In this document: positions 11,892 to 24,700 of the stretch, in pieces
How the letters are laid out: the number at the start of each line of letters is the position of its first letter
How positions within the stretch are numbered: the stretch's first letter is position 1
NCBI GenBank assembly: GCA_944474755.1
Contig: OX104125.1
Location: forward strand, 48,821,288 to 48,885,287
Length of the DNA: 64,000 nt
From: Limnoperna fortunei
Lineage: Eukaryota > Mollusca > Bivalvia > Mytilida > Modiolidae
Reading direction: 5' to 3'
Notes under the pieces: generated by a model
What the model was told of the DNA's origin: nothing
Database searches by the model: none
What the model saw: only the letters and a program-made list of their open reading frames with translations
Program-made: the position numbers and the translations under genes

Positions 11892-12116
11892 ATATTTTCA
11901 CTGACCTGGTAAGATAAATGCTTCCAGGTCAAAAAATTTTCACTCCTATGATTGATTTTTAATTATTTTCCTAAATAATTGGGTTTATGTCAGATATTTG
12001 TTTTCAATCCTGATTCATTTAACACTAGAAGTGTCAGAACACTTAAAGATTAAAGATGTTTCTATTTAGGGGTTTTCAAACATGAAAATATTAAAAGACC
12101 CCACATACACTTAGTT

Positions 12117-12156
12117 ATTTATTTATTTATTTTATTTATTTATTTATTTATTTGTT
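12117..12156. repeat. (TTTA)n microsatellite
   Basis: About ten uninterrupted-to-near-perfect copies of the TTTA unit, with one interruption. Confidence 0.9.
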
Positions 12157-12741
12157 CAACACATTTACAATAAATGGTTATAACACATAAAATGTAATTA
12201 ATACAACAACAGAAACTGGGTCATGATACAATTCCACACCCATTCATCATAGATGGTAAATAAATGTAAAACTGCACCAAGATGCAGTTTTGAAAATAAT
12301 GTTTGAATAATAACAGAGAACTATATACTTGGAGCGGCAGTGACATAGAGAAAAGTACATTCATTTGGAATTACAATTATTAAATTTTTGGTTAATTTAA
12401 CTCCTGACACTTTTTGATATATTCAATAACTGCTTTAATTATTACTAAAGAGTTGTTGTTATAGTGACCAAGAAATGCATTATTGCTTAATTTGTTAATT
12501 TTTAAGTTGAAGATATTTAAAAGTGCAGACAACAATATTTGTACCATTTTGCAACAAATAAATATATTTACCCAACTTTAGTGCATAGTGTACATCCATC
12601 TTCTAAAATCTGTATAACAGGACTGATGAGTAATAAACTGCATGAACTTGACTTGAACTTTATCATATGTTTAATGGGGACTTGGAATAAGATAACAGTT
12701 CTGTTGCTGTCAATCAAATTGTTGAAAGTTACAACTTTTAG

Positions 12742-13098
12742 AAATTGTGGTTCAGTAGGAATCCAACATACCACTGGATTACATGTGAACGAATTTAGAT
12801 TTAAGATTCCCTGTAACAAGCTTTTTATAGAAGGTGAGTAAATAATAATTGATCTGTACACAATTGCATAAATAATTTTAATAATAATAATTTTAATAAG
12901 GAAACATGCAAATTTATATTTTGTGTGTGTGTGATTTATGCACATTTTTGAGTTGAAGTTATATTGTAAAAGATATTACTTCTAATGATTTTTTTTTCAG
13001 ATACTAGTATCAACCCAACATGTATGGGTAAACATGGTAAAAGAGTATGCAACTATAGGAACATCCATACCATGGAAGCATACGTAGTTACGACTGAG
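12742..13098 (+). CDS. Two exons of an unrecognised cysteine-containing protein
   Basis: The first segment (about 12742-12833, left border uncertain) reads NCGSVGIQHTTGLHVNEF... and PCNKLFIE, ending at a consensus donor 'gtgagt'. The second (13001-13098) follows a strong polypyrimidine tract ending 'ttttttttcag'. It reads TSINPTCMGKHGKRVCNYRN and on to YVVTTE, ending at the donor 'gtaata'. The junction phases agree (one base plus two, making Asp). Four cysteines in about 60 residues suggest a secreted or extracellular module, but I do not recognise the family. No further exon was placed with confidence. The gene would lie between hairpin MITEs, and its other exons may be outside the window. 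Confidence 0.45.
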
Positions 13099-13640
13099 GT
13101 AATAACTGTTATTTATTATATGTCTCCCATCAGGCACACAACTTGTATGCTTGCTTATGCACAGTACCTATTTTTTCACAGACTGTTTAAATAAATGCAT
13201 TTCTGAAGGAGTTTTGAAACTTGCTTTCTTATCTTGCAGTTGCAGATATTTTTTGTTTTACTGTTGGACTTTTCTGATATCCAAAGTGTGATATGTTAAA
13301 ACACCCCTGCCATGAATATATGAACCATTCATGAACTGTTAATATAAGGCTAAATCAGTTCATACAATTATGAACTGTATTCATGTATTACCTTTTTAAT
13401 CCCTTAAGATTCATTGCAAGAGGCAGTCTGTGCTATAAACATTTTTGACTACTTCTTCAGACTTAGACCTGCTAGGTATCAGTCCAGACTTTATTTGACT
13501 AGTTTGAAAAAAAAACAACTACAAGTTAAAAAGTCAAGATTTTGTGTAATTTTTTCATTTTACTGAATGTACATGATTTTATGACAATATTAAACCAGTG
13601 AAAAGATTCTATTTTAAACCCAACAAATTTTTAAATTAAA
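13099..13640. other. Unassigned tract
   Basis: A small imperfect inverted repeat around 'atgaaccattcatgaact' (13319-13385) is the only structure seen. Confidence 0.35.
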
Positions 13641-13643
13641 GTA

Positions 13644-13755
13644 CTGGGTGCCGTTTCATAAAGCAATCGTTAGCTTAACGTGCACGTTATCCCATTTAAA
13701 TTGCATGGGATAACGAGCACGTTAATTAGCGATCGCTTTATGAAACGGCACCCAG
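13644..13755. mobile_element. Hairpin MITE (CTGGGTGCCGTTTCATAAAGC ends)
   Basis: A 112-bp palindrome. The end CTGGGTGCCGTTTCATAAAG is exactly complementary to the other end, and the stem continues through 'cgtgcacgttatccca' and 'tgggataacgagcacg'. There is no coding capacity. It is a short foldback element. Confidence 0.85.
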
Positions 13756-13882
13756 GAGTCGATTTCACAAAAAGTTGTTAGTGTAAAATCTATTGTAAGT
13801 TCTGACATCACAATGGATTTTCTTTTGATCTTGCAACACTTACGATAGATTTTACAATTACGACTTTTTGTGGAAACCTCTG
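13756..13882. mobile_element. Second hairpin MITE, directly adjacent
   Basis: The arms 'gtcgatttcacaaaaagt' and 'actttttgtggaaacc' are complementary, followed inward by 'gtaaaatctattgtaagt' and 'acttacgatagattttac'. It abuts the previous hairpin with no spacer, so the two may have inserted into each other's ends. Confidence 0.8.
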
Positions 13883-14262
13883 CAGATTTAAAATTAAATT
13901 AGGACAGATCCTAGATGTAAGCACATTTTTTAATCTTACTTAATACCTGAGCAATTTAGTAAAGGCCTTAAGTGAGCATCTCGAATAACAATTTAATAGT
14001 TATATGTACGCATTGTTGTTATAAACTTTTAACATTTTCATCTTCTTTTTTAGAACCTATGGGCTCATTTCCATCAAACTTAATATATAGTTTCCTGAGT
14101 CGAAACATCCTCACAAGTCAGGGTTCCCACATGTGTCAGAAACCGTGACTTGTGAGGATGGAGTCGAAAGGGAATAAAGTTTCTTCAAATGGAGGGCCAT
14201 CCACTTTACAAATGGAAAATTATTAAGAAATTGTTAAATACTATATGTTAAAATAAAAAATA
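13883..14262. other. Tract with a small hairpin
   Basis: It contains 'catcctcacaagtcagggtt' (14108-14127), paired with 'cgtgacttgtgaggatg' (14147-14163). The same motif recurs at the edge of the MITE inside repeat E (16860-16878). Otherwise nothing is recognised. Confidence 0.55.
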
Positions 14263-15646
14263 AACCCCATATTTTTAGGTACTTTTGTGCTAATTTCAAT
14301 TTCTGTGCATTTCAACAAAAGCCATTGTAAAAAATTTGTTCAAATTAATGGCTGTTCCTTCTTCATTGAGGAGATAATAGGAAAATTCAAAGATTGATTT
14401 GATGAAGTAAATTTCTCTGATTTAGTATCTGAGATATTAGATATTAAACACTTTTATATTCTTTTATAATGGCTTCAAAGGGTGAAACAAAATATCTGTA
14501 AAAAGATCATGTTTGAGAATATTAAAACATTTCAAAGATCATGTATAAAGCTAAACAAAATTCTTGCCATTGAATTCAATGAAATTTGTCAGTAGTTAGC
14601 AGATTTTGTCAGTTGGTATGCCTTTTAGTTTTGAAATATATGGGTTGAAGCTGCAGCATTAATATTTGATTTACACTTGTTGACTTCGTTAAATTGCAAT
14701 AAAGTTTTCTTATTTCACTTGTGGGTTTACATATTTATATAAATTTACAACTTCTCAAATTTAATGAGAATCTGTGAAATCTATCAACTTAGTTTCAAAA
14801 TATATAATAAATTGTACAGTAACCATGGCAACAGTTTTTAATTTAACTTAATTTTTAAGTGATTTTGTTTGATTTTATAAGCATACATAAATTTGGTCCT
14901 ATTTCTATTCTTCAAAGTACAACCATAGACATAATACCATGTACAGTATGTGTTAGATTCAGGTAGGTTATTAATGGTTAAAAAATCTCAATACCTGTAA
15001 TCATTTTGTATTAACTTGAAAATATTGTAATATTTTTGTCAGATTGAATTTAAAAAGGCAAAGAAAAAATAATGGGAAGATGTATGCCAAAGGCAGCTAC
15101 TTGTGGAAAAAATATATAAACACTTGAAGTTGATTTGACACAGGCAGAGGAACATTGGTACATGTTTTTGATTGTATTATTCAAAACATATCGTTGAAAC
15201 AAGGTACATGCACTTGTATATGTATATAGAATAAATATAGCAGACCAACTGAAACCTTTCCTGTATAAGAGGTTATAACTTGCATCAAATCGCTTGATCT
15301 TACTCAACTTCTATTATGCATTATAGACATAAGTATTTTCATAAGTAAAAAGTAAAATCTTTTGGTAGGAAATCAAACAATAAGTGATTGACTTTTCTCA
15401 GTCCAATTTAAACTTCTCATAGAATAAACTAAAGAGAGAACAATATAGCTATTGAGTATTGTATTTAAACAAATTGGAACAGTTCATTTAAAAAAAATGA
15501 AATACCAACACCAACACCAACTCACTCACAGAAAAGGTTTTGTTTGTTCTTCTCTAATTGTTGCCATCAATTATAATAGATTGTAGTTCATCTTGGGAAA
15601 CTTGGCTGTTCCATTTCCAATAATTATACATCAGGGTACATCAATT
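14263..15646 (+). repeat. Repeat A, second copy
   Basis: It is collinear with 1-1342, with a few substitutions and short indels, ending in the same 'ggtacatcaatt'. Here it is followed by the left end of E in forward orientation. Confidence 0.9.
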
Positions 15647-16481
15647 GTAATATTGGAACTCCAGCCACATAGAAATGGGGGATGGGGTGTTGACCATTAT
15701 TTATGTCACCCACCTGATATTTATGTCACCCACCTGATCGTTAGTCACGTGCCACTTTGCGTCAGTCGTGGCCACAATTGAAACAAAAGTTGGTTATAAT
15801 GTCATTTACCGTCTAAATGTGGGATTTTTATTTTGATCAGAAAACCTACATGGCTGTACTGCAGTAATCTGATTCATGTTTTTTTTTATCAGAAAACCTA
15901 AATGGCTGTACTGCATGAATTGTTATGTTTATACAAAATTTATAATAGCTGCATAATACTGCAAGATTATATTGTAAGTTTAACACAAAACCCTATTGTA
16001 AGAATATTTAAATGCATTTTTTATACCCCCTGCAAACTTGTTTGGGGGTATATAGGAATCACCCTGTCTGTCTGTCCGTCTGTCTACACCCTTTGTAAGC
16101 GCAACTCCTCCTAAACCGCTTGATGAAATTTGATGAAACTTAAAACAAAAGAAGTACATTATATGTAGATGTGCATGAAGGATTTTTATTGACCTCAGAT
16201 ATCATTAAGGGGAGATAATTGGACTTGAAAACGAAAAGGGGGGGTATCCCTTTGTGAGCGTGCTCACAGTCCACACTTGTTTTGGGAGTAAAGCCATATT
16301 GTGCGTTTATGTTCATTAGATTGTCTTCTTTAAAGTGTATGTTTTTGTATTTGATTGGGAATCCAAGATGGCTGCCATTGCAAGAATTCATTGAACATAG
16401 AAACCTATGGTCAGAATGTCTAAAAAGGCTTCTTTCATGTATCTGAAACCCCATTCTCACAACTCACGTGTGTCCACGAAA

Positions 16482-16843
16482 CCCTGACAAACTTAGCTAG
16501 GAAATTCCAGGGTTAGGTTTTCATACAAAGTCACACCTTCAAAATATCAACCAAAGAAATTGCTTGAATGAAGCAAGTGTTTGGAATTAAAATATACAAC
16601 ATGGTGGCAGATGGATCAATCGATAAACGCAACTAATCTATTAACACTCTTTACAAAATACAGATTTTCACGTGGTCTATGAAATACATTCACTAGTTTA
16701 TTTCCAATCGATATCTGGATATCCTCTAACTAAGTCGTGTATGAAAGCAAGTTTTTGATTGGCTACATGCAGGTATGTAAATGTTGTAGCAAATCAAAAT
16801 AGTGACTTCTCGCCTGGGAATTTCCTAGCTAAGTTTGTCTGGG
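16482..16843. mobile_element. MITE inside E unit 1
   Basis: The inverted ends 'ctgacaaacttagctaggaa' and 'tttcctagctaagtttgtct' enclose about 300 bp without coding sequence. The same element sits at the equivalent place in E unit 2 (about 22507-22868), so it inserted before E was duplicated. Confidence 0.75.
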
Positions 16844-17439
16844 TTTCATAGACACAGAAACCCTGACTTGTGAGGATGCTGAAACCACTAACCTAATTAA
16901 AACCAAATAGCAATATTTATTGGATGGTTCTCCTAAGTTTACGATGTTTTAACCAGTTTATTGATTGAATGTTTGCTTAATGTCCAGCAAGCAATATTTC
17001 AGCTATATTCAGGATTTTTAAGTTAGTTGAAAATAGAAAATGGCTGCCTTTAACTTGACCTTTACAGGAGTTTTTATTGCCTACTAAAATCAGGTGAGCA
17101 ATATAAGCCCACGAGGGGATCTCATTTCAATACCCATACAATTAAGAATATATATAATTCCATAACATTTCCAGATATCCCCTCCACCTTCCTAACACTG
17201 TATTCTCAGTTTTACCTAGCTAGCTTTTGCTGGTTAGCTCACCTGACCCAAAGGGTCAGTGTGAGCTATTCTCATCACTTTGCGTCCGTCATCGTCGTCT
17301 TCATCGTCGTCAGCCGTAAACTTTTCACATTTCAATCATCTTCTCCAAAACCCCTTGGCCAATTAGAACCAAACTTGGCAGGAATGTTTATTGGGTGGTT
17401 CTTTACAAAGTTTGAGTTTTTGGTGCTGATCAAATATTA

Positions 17440-18640
17440 AACATGGCTGCCATAGCCATTAATGCATTCTGATTGGCTGAATTTCAAAAATCTTCTTCTC
17501 ATAAACTGCTTCGCAGATTGATTTGAAATTTTGCAGAAATGTAACTTAGATGGTCCTCTGGTCCTCTACAAACTTTGAGTTTTTTGTGCCGATCCAAAAT
17601 CCAAGATGGCCGCCATCGCAGGACATAGTTTAACATAGGACCATATGGGAAAAACATATAAACATCTTCTTCTCTGAAACTGTTCCACACAATGAAGCTA
17701 AATTAATAAAGAAATGAAGGTTGGATAATTATCTTATTATTTTGGATTTTTCGAGCCAATTGCAAATTCAACATGGCTTCCAGGGCCATTAATGGGTTCT
17801 GATTGGCTGAAATTATAAAAATCTTCTTCTCATAAACTGCTTGGCAGATTGATTTGAAATAGTGCAGAAATGTACCTTAGGTGGTCCTTTACAAAGTTTG
17901 AGTTTTTTGTGCCGTTCCAAAATCCAAGATGCCCGCCATCGCAGGACTAAGTTTAACATAGGACCCTATGGGAAAAACATACAAACAACTTCTTCTCTGA
18001 AAACTGTTCCACACAATAAAGCCAAATTATGAAGAAATGATTAATGGATATTTATCTTATTATTTTGAGTTTTTTGAGCCAATTGCAAATTGAACATGGC
18101 TTCCAGGGCAACTAATGGGTTCTGATTGGCTGAAATTTCAAAAATCTTCTTTTTACAAACTGCTTAGCAGATTGATTTGAAATATTGCACAAATGTACCT
18201 TAGATGGTCCTCTACAAAAATTGGGTTTTTTGTGGCGATCCAAATTCCAAGATGGCCGCCACGGTGGAACACAGCTTAACATAGGTCTCTATGGGAAAAC
18301 CATACAAACAGCTTTTTCTCTGAAACTTAGTTCCACACAATTTAACCAAATAATGCAGAAGTGAATCTTTGATAGTAATCTTATTATTTTAAGTATGTTT
18401 CGACCCGATAGGAAATTCAACATTGCTGCCAGAGCTGCAAATGCGTTCTGACTGGCTGAGCAGATTTTAGGATATGTGATATTGTATGGTCGGTCCTCTA
18501 CCAATTTTGAGTTTTTTGTTTCGATCCAAAATACAAGCTTGCTGCCACCATGGAACATCACTGAACATACTAACCTATGAAAAAACATAAAAACTGCTTC
18601 TTCTCAGAAACTCTCCTACTGCTGATTGTAAATTCAACAT
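17440..18640 (+). repeat. Four ~320-bp internal repeats of E unit 1
   Basis: Each copy runs through 'ttctgattggctgaaatt', 'agattgatttgaaat', 'tggtcctctacaaa', 'tccaagatggccgcc', 'acataggaccatatggga' and 'ctgttccacaca'. The copies start near 17470, 17804, 18122 and 18450, and the last is the most diverged. The 'aagatggccgcc' motif invites mistaken start-codon calls. Short open frames on the minus strand across these copies are repeat shadows. Confidence 0.85.
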
Positions 18641-20063
18641 GGCAACATTCATAGAGACAGCATCTTCACAAAAACTCTATCACATTTAATATAAAAATTT
18701 GCAAGAAAAGTATTGTCTCAAAAAGTTTTTTTGTAAGTCAGGTGAGTGATACAGGCTATTAAGAGCCTCTAGTTTAAGTTGGAAACGGCAAATTAAAAAC
18801 CCTAGCATTATAGATAGTTCTTTCATGTTTCCCTTACAAAATTATATCTGGCAACGGGAGGGCAGTTGCTGACTGAGGGTAGCTAAAATAGAAATTATAA
18901 AATAAAATTTTTGAAGTTTACCGGTAATTTGTATATTCTGCGTTATTAACAATTGGTTAATTGATACAGATTTTTGAGAATTGTCAAATTTATTTAAATT
19001 TATTTGTATTGGATTTATTTGAACACAACTCATCAACTATCCTTTTTATGTAAATTGTGTAGCATAGGTCACACATAGAAATCATCTTGTATCTGTCTCC
19101 TTGTCACACTTCTCTTCTATCAACAACTCATCCGTCATAGTTAAAGACAATTTTAACCAAAGTTGCAAATACCTTTATTAGGAAGCATTGATGTATACCA
19201 GCTATTTAGTTTTTCTGAATAAAAGTCTTTTACAAAGAAACAAAAAAACCCCTCCTGAACAGTAATCTGTATTAGGGAATGTTGATATGCACCAGTAATA
19301 CAGTTAATATGTATACCCATGCTACAAAGCAGGGGGTTATGCAACATATGACCTATCTGTCCATTAGTCTCTCAGTCTTCTCGCTTTCTGGATTGTACTT
19401 CTACATGTAAATCAAGTACTTTATATTTGATTGTAACTATGTGGTCACATAGATTGAGAGGAATAGCTGATTTTAAACAATTGTACTAAAATTGGGGGAA
19501 GAAATTTTTATAACATAACTATTATATAAAAGAACTATCTATAACGAGAGGATTTTCACACATAATAATTGCAGGTACCCATATGAAAAATGCAATGTTA
19601 AATATTTGGTTTATTGTAACTACCAGACACCTGCTGTTATGAAAGACAACTCTTGTAAATGGGAAGTAACTCTGTATTCTGAAACTACTTAATAATCCAG
19701 AACATTACATGGTATTGCAACAAAACTGCATTTGGAGCATGGGGTATAATGTACTTAATTTTCTGGAAAAACAATTAATGTTAAAGGGGTGGGGAGGGGG
19801 CACATGTCTCCCATGAAAGGTTAATGATTTAATAAGTCACTGTGTTGCATTTATTCAGGTAAGTAATTGCAGTCTTGTAAGTGATTATTTGAAGTCAGCA
19901 ATTAATTGGTAGTGATCTTTACTGTATACAGTTAAAATAAAAGCACTTTTAAACTTTTAGGGTCACATGCTGCATAATACATGTACATGTGCACTTAAAA
20001 TACAGATAACCATCTGTAAAGTCATTGAAGTTCGTGATCTTATAATTATGTTTTTATTTTCAG

Positions 20064-20121
20064 GAAAACTGTTCAAGATGATATAAAAATCCATATTGAA
20101 AGGTCCAAAATAAAGAACTGA
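20064..20121 (+). CDS. Terminal-exon-like segment in E unit 1
   Basis: The acceptor 'tttttattttcag' is followed by 58 bases open in one phase, reading KTVQDDIKIHIERSKIKN and then TGA. The equivalent segment at 26092-26149 has the same acceptor, length and stop. It differs by one base, which is silent (ATA to ATT, Ile). That suggests E carries the 3' end of a spliced gene. No upstream exon was recognised in the unit, so this remains tentative. Confidence 0.35.
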
Positions 20122-20779
20122 ATGTGACCAACAGTGGCTGTCATATAATACAAGTATAGTCCTAACATTTAATTAGCAGAAATTTTCTGTTTACAAGCCA
20201 ATATTTGTTATAATGTCAGATACAATGTATGTATGATTGTTTTTTTTTAAGATTCAGACTTATTTATTTCTGGAACTGACTTAAAATTATTATGAACATT
20301 TCTAAAAATCATGTTTAGTGTAATTGGCCATTTCTGTACAGTACATACATGTATATTATAATGTACACATACTGAGAATACATGTTTGTGTCTTTCATTT
20401 AGGTTGTAGTACATAATTATTATTTTACTACAATTTGTTTGTTTTGATGTGCTTTAAAAGAGAGTGTTAAATGAATGATTAAATTGTACATGTATGATTG
20501 TAAATTTCTGATACTTACCCGAAGTGGTTTTATTTATACTGTATTTCGGTTCTGTATGTGATGTGACATTTTCAAGATGCTCTTACATTTGATTTTTTTA
20601 AATATGATAAATATACAGTTTGATTTTTGTTAATTTAAGATTAAAAATACTTTTTTTTTAAATATTATATACTTTTGATGATCGATTTTAATTGTGTATG
20701 CCAAAATTAACAAGAAAATTTCTCTTCAGGTGCTTTACCAAAATTATTTTGTATGTTAGCGGGTTAACGAAATGAAGTG

Positions 20780-21545
20780 ATATGCTAGATTTCTTTCGGG
20801 ATATTTCCTGAAATTTTGTATTCAGATTTTTGTTAGAAAACTGCTTTTCGGTAACATTCCCGAAATTATTTTGTATGTTGGCAGATTACAGAAATGTAGC
20901 CATATGTTAGATTTCTTTCGGGTATTTCCCGAAATTTTTTATACAGATTTTTGTTAGAAAACTGCTTTTCGGGAATGTTCCTGAAATTAATTTGTATGTT
21001 GGCAGGTTAAAGAAATGTAGCTATATGTTAGATTTCTTTCGGGATATTTCCCGAAATTTTGTATACAGATATTTGTTAGAAAACTGCTTTTCGGAAACGT
21101 TCCCGAAATTATTTTGTATGTTGGCAGGTTAATGAAATGTAGCTATGTGTTAGATTTCTTTGGGGATATTTCCCGAAATTTTGTATACCAAATTTTTGAA
21201 GACAAAATGTAATGTATTGATATGTTCCTTTCGGGAAATTGCCCGAAGTTTTGCATGACAAAATTTTTTCAAGAAAACCACTTTTCGGGAACTTTACCGA
21301 AACTATTTTGTATGTAGTGATATGTTCGATTCCATTCGGGAACTTTCCCGAAAATTTGAAAATTTGTAAGACCAAAGTTTTTTTATGGGAACTTTACCAA
21401 AACTATTTTGTATGTAGTGAAATGTTTAATTCCATTCGGGAACTGTCCCGAAAATTTGTAAGACCAAAGTTTTTCTTCAGGAACTATTTCATGTATTTTG
21501 TATGCAAGAATTTTCAAGATAACTTTTCGGGAACTTTCCCGAATA
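20780..21545. repeat. TTCGGGAA palindrome array, E unit 1
   Basis: Roughly seven ~120-bp units carry palindromes such as 'ttcgggaacgttcccgaa' and 'ttcgggatatttcccgaaa' separated by conserved AT-rich spacers ('ttttgtatgttggcaggtta', 'gttagaaaactgctttt'). The spacers change midway, near 21190, to the type seen inverted at 1508-2340. Spacing of the GGGAA/TTCCC half sites is regular. Confidence 0.85.
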
Positions 21546-21710
21546 AGTGTTGTACAAAAGAATGAAATGTATGAAAATATTCTAAATTTTGAATAAAATT
21601 TGATAACATTAGTAGTTTTATGCAGTCTTATTAGATTAATGCTAACAATTTAGGTTTACATGGAAAAAGGGAATAAAATGCATTTTCCCTTTTTAAAATA
21701 GACACCCTTA

Positions 21711-24700
21711 ATTGTAATATTGGAAGTCCAGCCACATAGAAATGGGGGATGGGGTGTCGACCATTATTTATGTCACCCACCTGATATTTATGTCACCCAC
21801 CTGATCGTTAGTCATGTGCCACTTTGCGTCAGTCGTGGCATCAATTGAAACAAAACTTGGTTATAATGTCATTTACCGTCTAAATGTGGGATTTTTATTT
21901 TGATCAGAAAACCTACATGCTGTACTGCAGTAATCTGTTTCATGTTTTTGTTTATCAGAAAACCTAAATGGCTGTACTGCATGAATTGTTATGTTTATAA
22001 AAAATTTATAATAGCTGCATAATACTGCAAGATTATATTGTAAGTTTAACACAAAACCCTATTGTAAGAATATTTAAATGCATTTTTTATACCCCTGCAA
22101 ACTTGTTTGGGGGGTTTATAGGAATCACCCTGTCTGTCTGTCCGTCTGTCCACACCCTTTGTAAGCGCAATTCCTCCTAAACCGCTTGATGAAATTTGAT
22201 GAAACTTAAAACAAAGGAAGTACATTATATATCATTAAGGGGAGATAATTGGACTTGAACGCGAAAGGGGGTATCCCTTTGTGAGCATGCTGACAGTCCA
22301 CACTTGTTTTGGGATTAAAGCCATATTGTGTTTTTATGTTCATTAGATTGTCTTCTTTAAAGTGTATGTTTTTGTATTTGATTGGGAATCCACGATGGCT
22401 GCCATTGCAAGAATTCATTGAACATAGAAACCTATGGTCAGAATGTCTAAAAAGGCTTCTTTCATGTATCTGAAACCCCATTCTCACAAGTCACATGTGT
22501 CGAGGAAACCCTGACAAACTTAGCTAGGAAATTCCGGGGTGAGGTTTTCATACAAAGTCACACCTTCAAAATATCAAACAAAGAAATTGCTTGAATGAAG
22601 CAAGTGTTTGGAATTAAAATATACAACATGGTGGTAGATGGATCAATCGAAAAACGCAACTAATCTATTAACACTCTTTACAAAATACACAGATTTTCAC
22701 GTGGTCTATGAAACACATCCACTCGTTTATTTACAATCGATATCTGGATATCCTCTAACTAAGTCGTGTATGAAAGCAAGTTTTTGATTGGCTACATGCA
22801 GGTATTTAAATGTTGTAGCAAATCAAAATAGTGACTTCTCGCCTGGGAATTTCCTAGCTAAGTTTGTCTGGGTTTCATAGACACAGAAACCCTGACTTGC
22901 GAGGATGCTGAAACCACTAACCTAATTAAAACCAAATAGCAATATTTATTGGATGGTTCTCCTAAGTTTACGATGTTTTAACCAGTTTATTGATTGAATG
23001 TTTGCTTAATGTCCAGCAAGCAATATTTCAACTATATTCAGGATTTTTAAGTTAGTTGAAAATAGAAAATGGCTGCCTTTAAATTGACCTTTAGAGGAGT
23101 TTTTATTGCCTACTAAAATCAGGTGAGCAATATAAGCCCACGAGGGCCTCTCGTTTCAATACCCATACAATTAAGAATATATATAATTCCATAACATTTT
23201 CCAGATATCCCCTCCACCTTCCTAACACTGTATTCTCAGTTTTACCTAGCTAGCTTTTGCTGGTTAGCTCACCTGATCCAAAGGGTCAGTGTGAGCTATT
23301 CTCATCACTTTGCGTACTTCGTCTTCGTCTTCATCGTCATTGGCCGTAAACTTTTCACATTTCAATCATCTTCTCCAAAACCCCTTGGCCAATTAGAACC
23401 AAACTTGGCAGGAATGTTTATTGGGTGGTTCTTTACAAAGTTTGAATTTTTGGTGCTGATCAAATATTAAACATGGCTGCCAGAGCCATTAATGCATTCT
23501 GATTGGCTGAATTTCAAAAATCTTCTTCTCATAAACTGCTTGGCAGATTGATTTGAAATTTTGCAGAAATGTAACTTAGATGGTCCTCTGGTCCCCTACA
23601 AAGTTTGAGTTTTTTGTGCCGATCCAAAATCCAAGATAGCCGCCATCGCAGGACATAGTTTAACATAGGACCATATGGGAAAAACATATAAACATCTTCT
23701 TCTATGAAACTGTTCCACACAATGAAGCCAAATTAATAAAGAAATGAAGGTTGGATAATTATTTATTATTTTGGATTTTTCGAGCCAATTGCAAATTCAA
23801 CATGGCTTCCAGGGCCATTAATGGGTTCTGATTGGCTGAAATTAAAAAATCGTCTTCTCATAAACTGCTTGGCAGATTGATTTGAAATATTGCAGAAATG
23901 TACCTTAGGTGGTCCTTTACAAAGTTTGAGTTTTTTGTGCCGTTCCAAAATCCAAGATGGCCGCAATCGCAGGACTAAGTTTAACATAGGACCCTATGGG
24001 AAAAACATACAAACAACTTCTTCTCTGAAAACTGTTCCACACAATAAAAGCCAAATTATGAAGAAATGATTAATGGATATTTATCTTATTATTTTGAGTT
24101 TTTTGAGCCAATTGCAAATTGAACATGGCTTCCAGGGCAACTAATGGGTTCTGATTGGCTGAAATTAAATTTTTTTTTTTTACAAACCGCTTAGCAGATT
24201 GATTTGAAATATTGCACAAATGTACCTTAGATGGTCCTCTACAAAATTTGAGTTTTTTGTGGCGATCCAAATTCCAAGATGGCCGCCACGGTGGAACACA
24301 GCTTAACATAGGTCTCTATGGGAAAACCATACAAACAGCTTTTTCTCTGAAACTTAGTTCCACACAATTTAACCAAATAATGCAGAAGTGAATCTTTGAT
24401 AGTAATCTTATTATTTTAAGTATGTTTCGACCCGATAGGAAATTCAACATTGCTGCCAGAGCTGCAAATGTGTTCTGACTGGCTGAGCAGATTTTAGGAT
24501 ATGTGATATTGTATGGTCCTTTACCAATTTTGAGTTTTTTGTTTCGATCCAAAATACAAGATTGCTGCCACCATGGAACATCACTGAACATACTAACCTA
24601 TGAAAAAACATAAAAACTGCTTTTTCTCAGAAACTCTCCTACTGCTGATTGTAAATTCAACATGGCAACATTCATAGAGACAGCATCGTCACATAAACTC

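Larger units (their letters stand above)
15644..21710 (+). repeat. Repeat E, unit 1 (~6.07 kb)
   Basis: The unit starts 'attgtaatattggaactcc' and ends '...aatagacaccctta'. It is followed immediately by a second head-to-tail copy that starts with the same sequence. Internal order: a 'ccccctgcaaacttgtttgg' repeat (16026), a MITE (16482-16843), a 'ggtgagcaatataag' and 'gtgagctattctcatc' region, four ~320-bp repeats (17440-18640), a terminal-exon-like segment (20064-20121), a palindromic array (20780-21545), and a hairpin just before the right end. No long reading frame survives. Confidence 0.9.

Noticed and set aside
17499..18588. Minus-strand frames of 60-100 codons
   Set aside because: They lie across the ~320-bp repeats of E, recur in unit 2, and have no domain.
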